64,000 bases of DNA from Pseudemcibacter sp038106445 (GTDB lineage Bacteria; Pseudomonadota; Alphaproteobacteria; Sphingomonadales; Emcibacteraceae), in NCBI GenBank assembly GCA_038106445.1, contig JAYODU010000002.1, positions 248,001-312,000 of the forward strand, in the 5' to 3' direction. Both the position numbers and the translations under genes were made by a program. Positions 1 through 8,249 of this stretch are shown in pieces. Each line of letters opens with the position of its first letter. Within the stretch, counting starts at the first letter, position 1. The notes beneath the pieces were generated by a model. It did not search any database and was not told where the DNA came from. It was given only the letters and a program-made list of their open reading frames with translations.

Positions 1-185
1 ATAATGTTAGCAGGGCTACCTCCATCTGCTGTAGATGTGGAAATGGGTGTTTCACGTTTATTGGTAATGGTGATACTTTGGCCAAAAGCAGGACTAATAA
101 CAAATGATATTGCCATAACGCTGGCAGACATTAACAGGTGTATTTTCTTTGAACTTTTTAACGCTGATGTTGAACCACTTTTCAT
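1..185 (-). CDS. N-terminus of exported autotransporter-like protein (partial)
   Basis: Only the first 61 codons are in the window; the gene continues past the left edge. The start ATG is at 185-183. Residues 1-9 are polar, a basic SSKK stretch follows, and a hydrophobic segment (about residues 17-35) ends in SPAFGQ, so a Sec signal peptide cleaved near residue 35 is likely. The mature start reads SITITNKRETPISTSTADG and then SPANI, a beta-strand/turn pattern common at the beginning of autotransporter passenger domains. That family call is an inference from about 25 mature residues; a different secreted beta-rich protein is possible. It is divergent from the YkgJ-like gene. Confidence 0.5.
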   Translation of the reverse strand, partial: MKSGSTSALKSSKKIHLLMSASVMAISFVISPAFGQSITITNKRETPISTSTADGGSPANI

Positions 186-523
186 ATTAAATATATCCAC
201 TTTGCGTTCCTAAATCTTCTTTCCGAATTCATTTTTGCGACAACAGGAAATTTTTATAAACTAAATTTCAACTATCCAGAGGTTTTATAATCGATCTTTG
301 TTTTAAAAGCTATCCCAAGTGCGATTAATCTAGTCTGAATAATAATTTTAGAATTTAAAAAATCTCCTTTGTATAAATAGCAAAAATTCAGAACCTTATT
401 TGATCTGTAACATAAAGGCATTTGATTAATTTAGACAGCATATTTATTAATCAAAATGTATTTCAGCCACTAATAAACATTTTTAATTGAAAGCTGCACC
501 TGTTCAATTTACTGTCAAATATT
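186..523. other. AT-rich divergent intergenic region
   Basis: These 338 bases separate two divergent genes and must hold both promoters. The sequence is very AT-rich with many TAAT/TTTA runs. I see no open reading frame worth calling, no strong hairpin and no repeated element. Confidence 0.5.
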
Positions 524-1087
524 ATGATACTTGTACCAAACAGAGAATGCGGTGATTGCACTGCCTGTTGCAAACATTTAACCATTGAGACGACGGGGCT
601 GGTAAAACTGCCGAACGTAACATGCTCTCATCTTATGGAAAGTGGGGGATGCAGCATTTACAGCAAAAGACCCACCCCATGCAGGGAATGGTTCTGTGTT
701 TGGCGAAACCTTTCAGAACTTGATGATAGCTGGCGACCAGATAAATCAGGCGTCATGATAGAGTTCTCTGATGAACAATTCCCGGGTATCTTTGCCAATC
801 GTGTCGGATTCAGATTTACAGTAATTAATAAGGAAAAAGCCACCCGAAACAATAAACTGGCAAAATTTCTAAAAAAACAGATATCCAATGGTGTACCATG
901 TTTACTGTCTTTTGGTATTGAACCTGCACAAAATCCACCGGTCACTTTTTTAAATATTGCCATGGGAAAAGCCGCCAATCAGAAAAACCCAAATGGAATT
1001 CTTGGAGAACTAAAAAAAGCGATCACGGCGTGTGAACAGCAACCAAAGGATTTTCTGAAGATTGAAAAAGGACGCATAATATATTAG
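524..1087 (+). CDS. YkgJ-family cysteine cluster protein
   Basis: A 187-residue soluble protein with the CxxCxxCC signature of the YkgJ/UPF0153 (zinc- or iron-chelating) family: C9, C12, C15 and C16, followed by C34, C43, C53 and C58 in the context RPTPCREWFC. The cysteines sit in the first 60 residues, as is usual for the family; the rest (residues 70-187) has no motif I recognise. No signal peptide or membrane segment is seen. The biochemical role of this family is not established; metal binding is inferred from the cysteines. It stands alone, divergent from the autotransporter-like gene and 104 bases before the next start. Confidence 0.8.
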   Translation: MILVPNRECGDCTACCKHLTIETTGLVKLPNVTCSHLMESGGCSIYSKRPTPCREWFCVWRNLSELDDSWRPDKSGVMIEFSDEQFPGIFANRVGFRFTVINKEKATRNNKLAKFLKKQISNGVPCLLSFGIEPAQNPPVTFLNIAMGKAANQKNPNGILGELKKAITACEQQPKDFLKIEKGRIIY

Positions 1088-1191
1088 TCACATATTAATC
1101 TTTTTATTCACAAGTTTGCCACATTTTGCCTTATACTAGTTGCCGCAAACTAGCAAAATATGACTTTTTTGCTCATAGGAGGAAAATAAAC

Positions 1192-1569
1192 ATGAAAATT
1201 ATAGACACAATCTCAAAATCAATAGCTTTAATTCTGGCTACATTAATTTTATCATCCTGCGGTGATGATGGAAATAATAATACAGCTATGGAAAATGCTG
1301 AAAGCGCAGCTGAAAGTGCCAGTGACGGAGCTTCTGACATGGCTGACCAGGCAGGTGATATGGCCAACGATGCTATGGAAGCAGCAGGTGAAATGGCAGA
1401 TGATGCCATGCAAGCCGGTGAAGAAGCCATGGAAGCCGCTGGCGAGATGGCAGAAGATGCGATGGATGCCGCTGAAGATATGGCTGATGACGCGATGCAA
1501 GCTGGCGAAGATGCAATGGATCCAGCTACTGAAACCATGAACGAAATGAGACCTACTCCCCCACAATAA
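1192..1569 (+). CDS. Acidic Ala/Met-rich repeat lipoprotein
   Basis: A 125-residue lipoprotein. The start is set by a strong AGGAGGA ribosome site at 1177-1183, nine bases before the ATG; an upstream in-frame start would add 22 residues ahead of the signal and is unlikely. The signal peptide (residues 1-22) ends in the lipobox LSSC. After a GDDGNNN linker the mature protein is almost entirely built of A, M, E, D, G and Q in repeats such as AMEAAGEMADD and AMQAGEE, which mix 11- and 7-residue spacing and would form a long amphipathic helix. It ends in a Pro-rich tail (RPTPPQ). No function is known; a coiled-coil envelope lipoprotein, in the manner of Lpp or YtxH-like proteins, is an inference. 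Confidence 0.75.
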   Translation: MKIIDTISKSIALILATLILSSCGDDGNNNTAMENAESAAESASDGASDMADQAGDMANDAMEAAGEMADDAMQAGEEAMEAAGEMAEDAMDAAEDMADDAMQAGEDAMDPATETMNEMRPTPPQ

Positions 1570-1573
1570 AGTA

Positions 1574-2377
1574 TTACTTTCGCCAAACTAAAGGGAACAA
1601 CTCGCTTTCCAGCGGATCACCAGGCTTTAGGTCAGGATCATGCAAAACATCAGTTGTTCCCTTTCTTGGATCCCAAACAACATCATCTCCTGCCCAGCGG
1701 GTAGCATAACCACGTCTTCGGGTTTGCGCGCTTTTATTGCCGCGTGCACCGTGAATTGTATTTGCATGATGTATCAGGCAGTCTCCCGGTTCTAGTTCAT
1801 AGCAAATGATATCCTTTTCACTGACGGATTGATCAATATTCGGCATTGTTTCCAGCCCTGCTTCGCCATATTCGACATGGCCCTGCCCGCTAAAACTTTG
1901 TGGACGGTACCTTTTGCCATCGCGATGAGACCCCTTCACATACCTTACACCACCATTTTCTTCACTGACATGATCCATCGCAAACCAGATTGAACAAATC
2001 TGTTCTCCTTTAATTTTCCAATATGGTCCATCCTGATGCCAAGGAGTTGGTTCAATCGACCCTGGTTCCTTAACCAACAGGTGATCAAAGAACATGTTTA
2101 TTTTTGAAGACCCCATTAATGCTGCTGCAAGCGGGGCTGCCTCACTTTCAAAAATAAATTTTCTAAAAGCTTCATTTCGTGTCCAGATAAACTGATCACC
2201 AAAAAAACGAGTGGAATTTTCAGCTTTGGCATATTCTTCTGCCATAATACCCGGGTTTCTCATATTTTCTTCCGTAGCGTTCCTTAAAAAATCCACCCAT
2301 TTCGGATCAAACGCGCCTCTGACCTTAACAACACCGTCATTTCTGTAAGTTTCTTTTAAATCATCCGTTAATTTCAT
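1574..2377 (-). CDS. Phytanoyl-CoA dioxygenase (PhyH) family protein
   Basis: A 267-residue non-heme Fe(II)/2-oxoglutarate dioxygenase. The iron triad is visible: H114 and D116 in WHQDGPYW and H209 in HANTIHGARG, with the 2-oxoglutarate-anchoring arginine a few residues later (QTRRRGY). No signal peptide, so cytoplasmic. PhyH proteins hydroxylate a range of small molecules, so the substrate cannot be read from the sequence. Its start overlaps the last 17 bases of the upstream permease gene, with GGAAT nine bases before the ATG, so the two are translated together and the permease may import the substrate or a precursor. Confidence 0.88.
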   Translation of the reverse strand: MKLTDDLKETYRNDGVVKVRGAFDPKWVDFLRNATEENMRNPGIMAEEYAKAENSTRFFGDQFIWTRNEAFRKFIFESEAAPLAAALMGSSKINMFFDHLLVKEPGSIEPTPWHQDGPYWKIKGEQICSIWFAMDHVSEENGGVRYVKGSHRDGKRYRPQSFSGQGHVEYGEAGLETMPNIDQSVSEKDIICYELEPGDCLIHHANTIHGARGNKSAQTRRRGYATRWAGDDVVWDPRKGTTDVLHDPDLKPGDPLESELFPLVWRK

Positions 2378-3668
2378 TATTTTTATTCCATAATAATTCA
2401 GAACATTTATGAACTAATATGCCAATGGCAAATACACCAATAATTATAAGCCCGAATTTAACGTTGCTTGAAATCATCATATATATAAAACAGGCCGAAA
2501 TGACGAACAGCGATATTGCAGTTATTTTAAGCAATGCCGGATTTAATCTGAATTCAGCATTGTTAAATTCGTCTTGCATAACATTAGGAACCCTGAACAG
2601 GCTGACTGCTATAAATAGTTGTTGTAAAAGCAGCCCCAAAACGGCTACAAGCGCATATTCTTCAATATCGCTTCCGGTTAAGATCGCAGCGACACTAAGC
2701 AACGTATAAGCAATTATAGCATATTGCGGGATTTTATATTTTTCTGATTTTTTCGCAAGTAACGCCGGAAATATTTTTGCCTCAGCAATGACAAGTATAT
2801 CCCGTGAATAACCAAGTATAAGTCCGTTAATAGTGGTAGCAGCAGCGGCCAAAATTGAAATTACCAACGCGGTAATGAGCCACGTCGGGAAGAATGTTTG
2901 CGCCACCTCAAGAACTGGTGTTGTCATTTGTGTAAATGTTTGCCTGGTTTCAATACCGCTAAGAACCAGTGAAACTCCACCATATGAACCTAAGACAATA
3001 ATGAAGCTAATCGCCAGTCCTAGGGGTACGTTTTTTGCCGGATTTTTTATTTCACCACCAAATTCAAGCAGCGAAATAAAACCTGCAAATGAAAAATACC
3101 CCAGTGCGGCTGCCTGAAAAACGGAGCCAACCCCATTTGGCATAAAAGGTGTCATGTTTCTGAATTCAAATTCAGGTAATCCGGATAAAATAAAAATGCT
3201 AAGCATGATAAGGAAAATGATAACCATCGCCGTTTGAAATTTAACAACAAGGCTTGAGCCAAATATATTGATGATACCAAAAAATAAGACGACGCCAGCG
3301 GCGGCAACCGTTTTATTTAAGGACGGAAAAAAATAAACGATGTAATCCGCAAAACCATATCCAACAAAAGCATTTACCAATATAACAGCACAAAGAAGCA
3401 CCCAGACAGCAAGAAAACCCCAGAATGGTGAAAGCAACCGGCTTATGGCGATAAATGTTCCCCCTTCTGCGGGCATCAATGTACCGATCTGCGCCGTTGC
3501 AAAACAGGTAACAACCGCCATAGCCCCTGCAACAGCATATGCCATTAAAACCGCGGGACCCGCGATATCTATCAACTGCGCAGGAAGAATAAAAATAGAG
3601 ACCCCAACCACAAATCCCGTAATGGTAAAAACGATCCCCCAAAGGCCAATTGTTTTATTATCCTGCAT
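2361..3668 (-). CDS. APC-superfamily amino acid permease
   Basis: A 435-residue polytopic inner-membrane protein with about 12 hydrophobic segments. The N-terminal helix GFVVGVSIFILPAQL is the substrate-binding unwound helix of APC (LeuT-fold) transporters, and PAEGGTFIAISRLLSPFWGF is typical for helix 3. I take the ATG at 3668, preceded by GGGGAATAAAA, instead of a start 20 codons upstream that would add a polar, cysteine-containing tail. It should carry an amino acid, amine or similar nitrogenous compound by proton or exchange coupling. It is translationally coupled to the PhyH gene, which suggests that the imported compound, or a product, is hydroxylated. Confidence 0.85.
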   Translation of the reverse strand: MQDNKTIGLWGIVFTITGFVVGVSIFILPAQLIDIAGPAVLMAYAVAGAMAVVTCFATAQIGTLMPAEGGTFIAISRLLSPFWGFLAVWVLLCAVILVNAFVGYGFADYIVYFFPSLNKTVAAAGVVLFFGIINIFGSSLVVKFQTAMVIIFLIMLSIFILSGLPEFEFRNMTPFMPNGVGSVFQAAALGYFSFAGFISLLEFGGEIKNPAKNVPLGLAISFIIVLGSYGGVSLVLSGIETRQTFTQMTTPVLEVAQTFFPTWLITALVISILAAAATTINGLILGYSRDILVIAEAKIFPALLAKKSEKYKIPQYAIIAYTLLSVAAILTGSDIEEYALVAVLGLLLQQLFIAVSLFRVPNVMQDEFNNAEFRLNPALLKITAISLFVISACFIYMMISSNVKFGLIIIGVFAIGILVHKCSELLWNKNNEING

Positions 3669-3846
3669 TTTTATTCCCCTACAAAGCCCGTAACAACTTA
3701 CCGTAGCTTGTTGATAAATAACGATCAAGAAGAATGATTTTAAACATTAACTGAATATGTACCTGAAGTTCAGGATAAATTCACAGCCCATATGGATAAT
3801 GGATGGTGAAGGGTTCCTATCGAGTAGATTCTAAAGGAGACCAGTT

Positions 3847-4173
3847 ATGAGTATGAAAATAAAAGCCTTAACCGTTATTGCAGCAGCTTTCCTTAAAATT
3901 GCAGCATCAGGCACGGCATATTCAAAAGATCGCGGCTATAATCAATATAACAGTCCTATTGTGATTGTCAGAGGCCATGACCGTGTAATATATCCTCCAT
4001 TTGTAAGCCTCGAACAATTTTACCATAAGGCTCATGCAAGACAGTTTAACGACCGTCAATATCTAAAAATGAAGCAGCACCGTAAAAATAAGAAAAAAAT
4101 ACGTCGGTTAAGAAGGCTGCATAATACGCATCACTTTGAACGTCCGATAATCATCGTGACAGTTCCACGATAA
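3847..4173 (+). CDS. Small exported basic protein, unknown function
   Basis: A 108-residue protein that I do not recognise. The ribosome site AAAGGAGA lies just before the ATG. Residues 1-26 form a signal peptide (hydrophobic core LTVIAAAFLKIAA, cleavage probably after TAYS). The mature part begins with a Tyr/Asn-rich stretch and a hydrophobic strand (IVIVRG), continues with a His/Lys/Arg-rich basic segment (residues 72-92, many K and R), and ends with a second beta-like strand IIIVTVPR. It may bind an anionic surface or nucleic acid in the periplasm; this is a guess from composition. A terminator-like hairpin follows 17 bases after the stop. Confidence 0.6.
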   Translation: MSMKIKALTVIAAAFLKIAASGTAYSKDRGYNQYNSPIVIVRGHDRVIYPPFVSLEQFYHKAHARQFNDRQYLKMKQHRKNKKKIRRLRRLHNTHHFERPIIIVTVPR

Positions 4174-4189
4174 GCAATCAAATATACAG

Positions 4190-4223
4190 AATTACCGCAT
4201 GTACAAGGTTTCATGCGGTAATT
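4190..4223 (+). terminator. Terminator-like perfect 12-bp hairpin
   Basis: AATTACCGCATG (4190-4201) and its exact reverse complement (4212-4223) flank a 10-base loop. It begins 17 bases after the stop of the small basic protein and is followed by TACATTTCCTT, a poor T-run. It probably ends that gene's transcript before the EF-hand lipoprotein. Confidence 0.6.
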
Positions 4224-4260
4224 TACATTTCCTTATTAATATTTACGTTATGCTTTGCTT

Positions 4261-4683
4261 ATGGGTTACAGAAAATCAATACTGATAACATTGTGTTTTA
4301 TGGCAAGTTCCTGTGCTACCGGAAATAATAACGCCGATGACCAGTATTTTACAGATTCCAAAAAATATCTTTTAAATCTTTGGGATACAAATTCCGACGG
4401 CACCATTACATGTGATGATGTTGAAAGACGAAAATTATACCGATTTGCTTATGCTGACCGCAATAACGACGGCAACCTTTCATTTGCGGAATTCAGCCCT
4501 GCACCATGGACAGGTGGTCAGAATGCCGACAATAATTTTCAAAAATTTGATAAAAATGATGATGGCATAGTAAGCCGTGATGAATTTATGCTAAACGCAG
4601 GCAGCGATTTTACGCTACTTGATAATAACAATAACTGCATCGTCACGGATCAGGAAATCAGGGTATATATGGGTATCAATTAA
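4261..4683 (+). CDS. EF-hand lipoprotein
   Basis: A 140-residue exported lipoprotein with calcium-binding EF-hand loops. I use the ATG at 4261; a TTG two codons earlier is also open. The signal peptide ends with the lipobox ASSC (Cys18). Three good EF loops follow: DTNSDGTITCDD, DRNNDGNLSFAE and DKNDDGIVSRDE, each with acidic residues at 1, 3, 5 and 12 and Gly at 6. The fourth, DNNNNCIVTDQE, has Cys at position 6 and is probably degenerate. It likely sits on the periplasmic face of a membrane and binds Ca2+; the biological role is unknown. Its last codons overlap the convergent sulfatase gene by four bases. Confidence 0.78.
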   Translation: MGYRKSILITLCFMASSCATGNNNADDQYFTDSKKYLLNLWDTNSDGTITCDDVERRKLYRFAYADRNNDGNLSFAEFSPAPWTGGQNADNNFQKFDKNDDGIVSRDEFMLNAGSDFTLLDNNNNCIVTDQEIRVYMGIN

Positions 4684-6374
4684 ATTTCCGATGTCCACAT
4701 TCTCTGATCACCGGGCATATGGCCACCAAGATCTTCACCCACTTCCCGCTTAATTAGCGCATTCAACCGATCATTTAATGATAGGATAATATCCTTATGT
4801 CCTTCCGGATCCTGCGCGAGGTTATTCATTTCCAAAGGATCACTTTCCAGATCATAAAGTTCAAGGTCATTACGACCAAGAAGCGCCGTCCAGCTTGTTG
4901 GTACATGATGATCCCCTGGCGCAAACCACCGCGAATATTTATATTTTCGGGTGATAATGCCACGCCCCAGCGTACGGGTATCAAACTGAATGAAATCATC
5001 CGGCCATTTAAAGGTTACAACCGGGCCACCGTTTGCTTCGGCCACTTTCGCGAGCATGCGTTTTTTTTCAAGACGTGGATTGCCCTGCGTTGTATTGCTG
5101 AAACTCACCAGAAGCTCATCACGTTCTTTGATATTAGACCCAATCACGGCAGCTGAATAATCAACACCTTTGAGACGGGCATCAACTTCTTTATAATCCG
5201 AACCAGCAAGGCCAAGTAATGTTGGCGCAAGGTCAATGGCGCTCATAAGTGCATCTGATTTGACACCGTTCACACCATCCGGGTGACGTATCACAAATGG
5301 AATATTCAAATTTTCCCGGTACATAAACGGACCCTTATGACGAAGCCCGTGTGACCCACCCATTTCACCATGATCTGATGTAAACACAACGATGGTATCG
5401 TCACTTAACCCCATTTCATCAAGCGCAATGAGCAAATCGCCAATAATTTTATCAGAATCGATCAGGCATGCACCATAATAACTAAGCACATTACGGCATG
5501 CTTCTTCGTCACGGACATCCTGCTCGCCATAAAAATACTGCCCCATTTTAACATATTCAAGCTGCGCTTCGGGCTTTGTAGAAAGGTCATCATAAAAATT
5601 TGCCGGCACATCAAAACCAAAATCATGATTATACGGGTATTTATCCTGCGCGGGCTTCATATCACTGACAAGACCGGGCCTTAACCTTGTTTCTGCCTGC
5701 TTACCGTTCGCATCAAGCCACATGATATCATGGGGATTAACAAAATTAACTGCAAGAAACCATGGTTGAGCAACATTTCGTTGGCGTGACAGATATTCCT
5801 TGGCGTTTTCAAGGGTTTCGCGGTCCTTTTCCGCCCCTTCATAAACAAGCCCGCCGGTATCACCATGTTTATGCCATTCATCAAAACCATAATCCTGTAA
5901 CGCATCAAAATTATCATCATCAAACCCGACAGAAAGATGCCATTTTCCCTTATAGGCTGTTTTATAACCGATTTTTTTGAACATCTGGCCAATTGTTGGT
6001 GTATTTTCCACATTAAAGACCGGGTCACCATCACCATATCCAGGGTTTGTAAAAACGGTTGTTGCCTGAACATGCTGACCGCTATAAATAACCGATCGTG
6101 ACGGCGCACATGAAAGGGTCGCGATGTGATATTGTTCAAATGAAATCCCTTCTGATGCCAGTTTACTTCTGACCGGAAGGTTCAGATTTTTCGGAAGTGT
6201 TGCCCAAGCCCGTTCCTGATCCATCATAATCATAAGAATATTTTTTCGCCCCGAAGTAGATGCCATTTGCTGCGCTTCAGAAACGTTCGATGCGGATGCA
6301 ATACTAATACCCGCTGCCGCGGCAGCAACACCTTTTGAAAATTCACGTCTGGTCATATTATTTTTTTCGGTCAT
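4680..6374 (-). CDS. Tat-exported Cys-type sulfatase (S1 family)
   Basis: A 564-residue alkaline-phosphatase-fold sulfatase. The ATG at 6374 follows AAAGGAAA. A twin-arginine signal TRREFSKG and an alanine-rich core (residues 8-30) predict Tat export, cleaved near residue 35. The catalytic C89-A-P-S-R93 motif would be converted to formylglycine; no formylglycine-generating enzyme is in the window. The metal site includes MMDQERAW near residue 51 and SDHGEMGGSHG later. It hydrolyses a sulfate ester, and the substrate is not apparent. It is the last gene of the eight-gene catabolic operon, ten bases after the SDR gene, so the operon's substrate may be a sulfated compound. Confidence 0.88.
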   Translation of the reverse strand: MTEKNNMTRREFSKGVAAAAAGISIASASNVSEAQQMASTSGRKNILMIMMDQERAWATLPKNLNLPVRSKLASEGISFEQYHIATLSCAPSRSVIYSGQHVQATTVFTNPGYGDGDPVFNVENTPTIGQMFKKIGYKTAYKGKWHLSVGFDDDNFDALQDYGFDEWHKHGDTGGLVYEGAEKDRETLENAKEYLSRQRNVAQPWFLAVNFVNPHDIMWLDANGKQAETRLRPGLVSDMKPAQDKYPYNHDFGFDVPANFYDDLSTKPEAQLEYVKMGQYFYGEQDVRDEEACRNVLSYYGACLIDSDKIIGDLLIALDEMGLSDDTIVVFTSDHGEMGGSHGLRHKGPFMYRENLNIPFVIRHPDGVNGVKSDALMSAIDLAPTLLGLAGSDYKEVDARLKGVDYSAAVIGSNIKERDELLVSFSNTTQGNPRLEKKRMLAKVAEANGGPVVTFKWPDDFIQFDTRTLGRGIITRKYKYSRWFAPGDHHVPTSWTALLGRNDLELYDLESDPLEMNNLAQDPEGHKDIILSLNDRLNALIKREVGEDLGGHMPGDQRMWTSEI

Positions 6375-6384
6375 GATATTTCCT

Positions 6385-7149
6385 TTAAAACCTTCCACAA
6401 CATACTTTCATTTTATCCCCTGTAACCGCACTTGAGGCATCCGATGCATAAAACAAGGCTGCATTTGCCACTTCTGCCGGTGCAACCCACCTTTTTAAGG
6501 CCGCCGGATCGGTATAATTTTCTTTTATAATTTCATCAACAGATCTGCCTTCGGCCTGCGCACGACGTTCAAGAATCCGGTCCATATTGGCTCCGGAAAC
6601 CGCCCCTGGCAACAAGGCATTAACACGAACATTATAGGGACCTACTTCTCTTGCCACCGCTTCAGTCATCCCTACCAGAGCAAATTTGGTCGCGCTGTAT
6701 GCTGATCGCATGGGGTATCCTTCTATCCCCATCAGGGATGACATGTTTATGATTGAACCGAAACCCTGTTCGCACATAATCCGCGCTGCTTCACGCATGC
6801 AATACATCGCACCGAAAAGATTTATTTCTGCACACGTTCTCCATTGATCAATATTAACCTCGGCAATAGGTGCTACGGGTCCCGGTATGCCGGCATTGTT
6901 AATTAAGATATCAATCTTGCCGGTTATTGACAGCGCTTTGGTAAAAAGCGTTTGGACGTCTTCAAATTTTGAAACATCACAAACAATCGCTATGCCTTTG
7001 TTTCTGTTTGCAACGGCCGATATGCTTTCCAGATTAGGCCCCGCCACAACCACATGGGCACCGTGAGCAGCAAACACATCAGCACACGTTTCGCCAATTC
7101 CGCTGCCACCACCGGTAATAATGGCAACCTTGCCTTCAAGTTCACTCAT
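6385..7149 (-). CDS. SDR-family NAD(P)-dependent oxidoreductase
   Basis: A 254-residue classical short-chain dehydrogenase/reductase. The cofactor motif TGGGSGIG is at residues 12-19, the structural NNAG motif near 84-87, the catalytic serine at 137-138 (NMSSLMG) and the Y151-S-A-T-K155 dyad. It oxidises or reduces a hydroxyl/carbonyl group on a small molecule in the cytoplasm. Its ATG overlaps the stop of the preceding FAD oxidoreductase by four bases. In this operon it probably acts on an alcohol or keto intermediate made by the neighbouring dehydrogenase, lyase or sulfatase; that role is inferred from context only. Confidence 0.9.
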   Translation of the reverse strand: MSELEGKVAIITGGGSGIGETCADVFAAHGAHVVVAGPNLESISAVANRNKGIAIVCDVSKFEDVQTLFTKALSITGKIDILINNAGIPGPVAPIAEVNIDQWRTCAEINLFGAMYCMREAARIMCEQGFGSIINMSSLMGIEGYPMRSAYSATKFALVGMTEAVAREVGPYNVRVNALLPGAVSGANMDRILERRAQAEGRSVDEIIKENYTDPAALKRWVAPAEVANAALFYASDASSAVTGDKMKVCCGRF

Positions 7150-8249
7150 ATCAATCTTCCTTCAATAATATCGCGTGAGGGATCAAAAAGCGGCATTTCC
7201 GTTTCCTTGCCCAATATAAAATCACCCATTAGTTTTGAAATATAGGGGCCAATGGTATAGCCGCCCCGGACGCATGCAAGGATAAATGCATTATCCATAT
7301 TCGCCAATTTACCCGCAAGCGGGTAAAAATCAGGCACATTGGCTTCAAATCCGGTCCAGCTACGGACCACACGGATATTTGCAAGGTCAGGAATAACAAA
7401 TTTTGCCAATTGAAGATTGGCTATTAAATTTTTAATATCAATCTGTCCGCGCCCCTGCTCCGGTGTTCCCTTACCCTGCCAACCGCCGCCAATTAATATG
7501 GTGCCGTTTTCTTTTTGCTTCATAGTAAGAAGGCCCGTTGCATGACCCAATATACTGCTGAATAATAGCGGTGCTCTTTCTGTTACCGATACGGTATTAA
7601 TCCTTGCACGGATTGGAAGATCTACACCAACCATACCTGCGAGTTTTTTGCACCAGCCACCCGCCGCGAGCAGGATACGTTTTGCAACAACCACTTTTGT
7701 GCCTGAAAAAATTTTCCAGCCATCTTCATGCTCCAGAATATCTGTAACACCAAACTTTTCCATATAACTTACGTCATGTTCTTTTAATCTGCTTCTGTAA
7801 TAATGACCGGTAAGTGACGAATTCGCATACCCGTCATCGGGACAGTAACTTGCGGCAATTATTTTTTTGGTAAGGTGTGGTTCCGATGATATGACTTTAT
7901 CCGGTGAAACAAATTCAATATTTGCACCGGCTTCTTTTTTCATCGTCATGCGTTCATGCAGGAGGTCAGCTTCTTTATCACTAAATGCTAGCGTATAGCC
8001 GCCTGTACGGTGAAATCCGATACGATCACCCATTTCTTCCCACATTTCATGACCTTTGATGGCGTAAGACATCAATTTTACACGCTTTATCTGCATTGAT
8101 AACGTCCCGGCATTAACACCGGATGCGCCCTGCCCGATATCGCTTTGCTCTAGAACAACCGCACTCATTCCGCCTTCACTTAAACGAAGTGCCGCACCAC
8201 ATCCCATTATGCCGCCCCCGATAACAGCAATGTCAAAAATAACATTCAT
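7146..8249 (-). CDS. DAO-family FAD oxidoreductase (dehydrogenase beta-like subunit)
   Basis: A 367-residue D-amino-acid/sarcosine/glycine oxidase-fold flavoprotein with the dinucleotide motif GGGIMGCGAA at residues 11-20 and a C-terminal FAD-contacting segment containing RGGYTIGP. With the next two upstream genes it makes the three-part set (DAO-type subunit, large FAD subunit with a BFD-like domain, small 2Fe-2S protein) seen in opine oxidases, HcnABC and the heterotrimeric D-hydroxyproline dehydrogenase of Pseudomonas (lhpB/E/F). This subunit would hold the substrate-oxidising flavin for an amine or imino acid. It overlaps both neighbours by four bases. Confidence 0.85.
   Translation of the reverse strand: MNVIFDIAVIGGGIMGCGAALRLSEGGMSAVVLEQSDIGQGASGVNAGTLSMQIKRVKLMSYAIKGHEMWEEMGDRIGFHRTGGYTLAFSDKEADLLHERMTMKKEAGANIEFVSPDKVISSEPHLTKKIIAASYCPDDGYANSSLTGHYYRSRLKEHDVSYMEKFGVTDILEHEDGWKIFSGTKVVVAKRILLAAGGWCKKLAGMVGVDLPIRARINTVSVTERAPLLFSSILGHATGLLTMKQKENGTILIGGGWQGKGTPEQGRGQIDIKNLIANLQLAKFVIPDLANIRVVRSWTGFEANVPDFYPLAGKLANMDNAFILACVRGGYTIGPYISKLMGDFILGKETEMPLFDPSRDIIEGRLI

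Noticed and set aside
1173..1586. Long minus-strand and third-frame ORFs opposite the repeat lipoprotein
   Set aside because: They arise from the Ala (GCN) and Met/Asp codon repeats of the plus-strand gene; the plus-strand gene has a ribosome site and lipobox, the shadows have neither.
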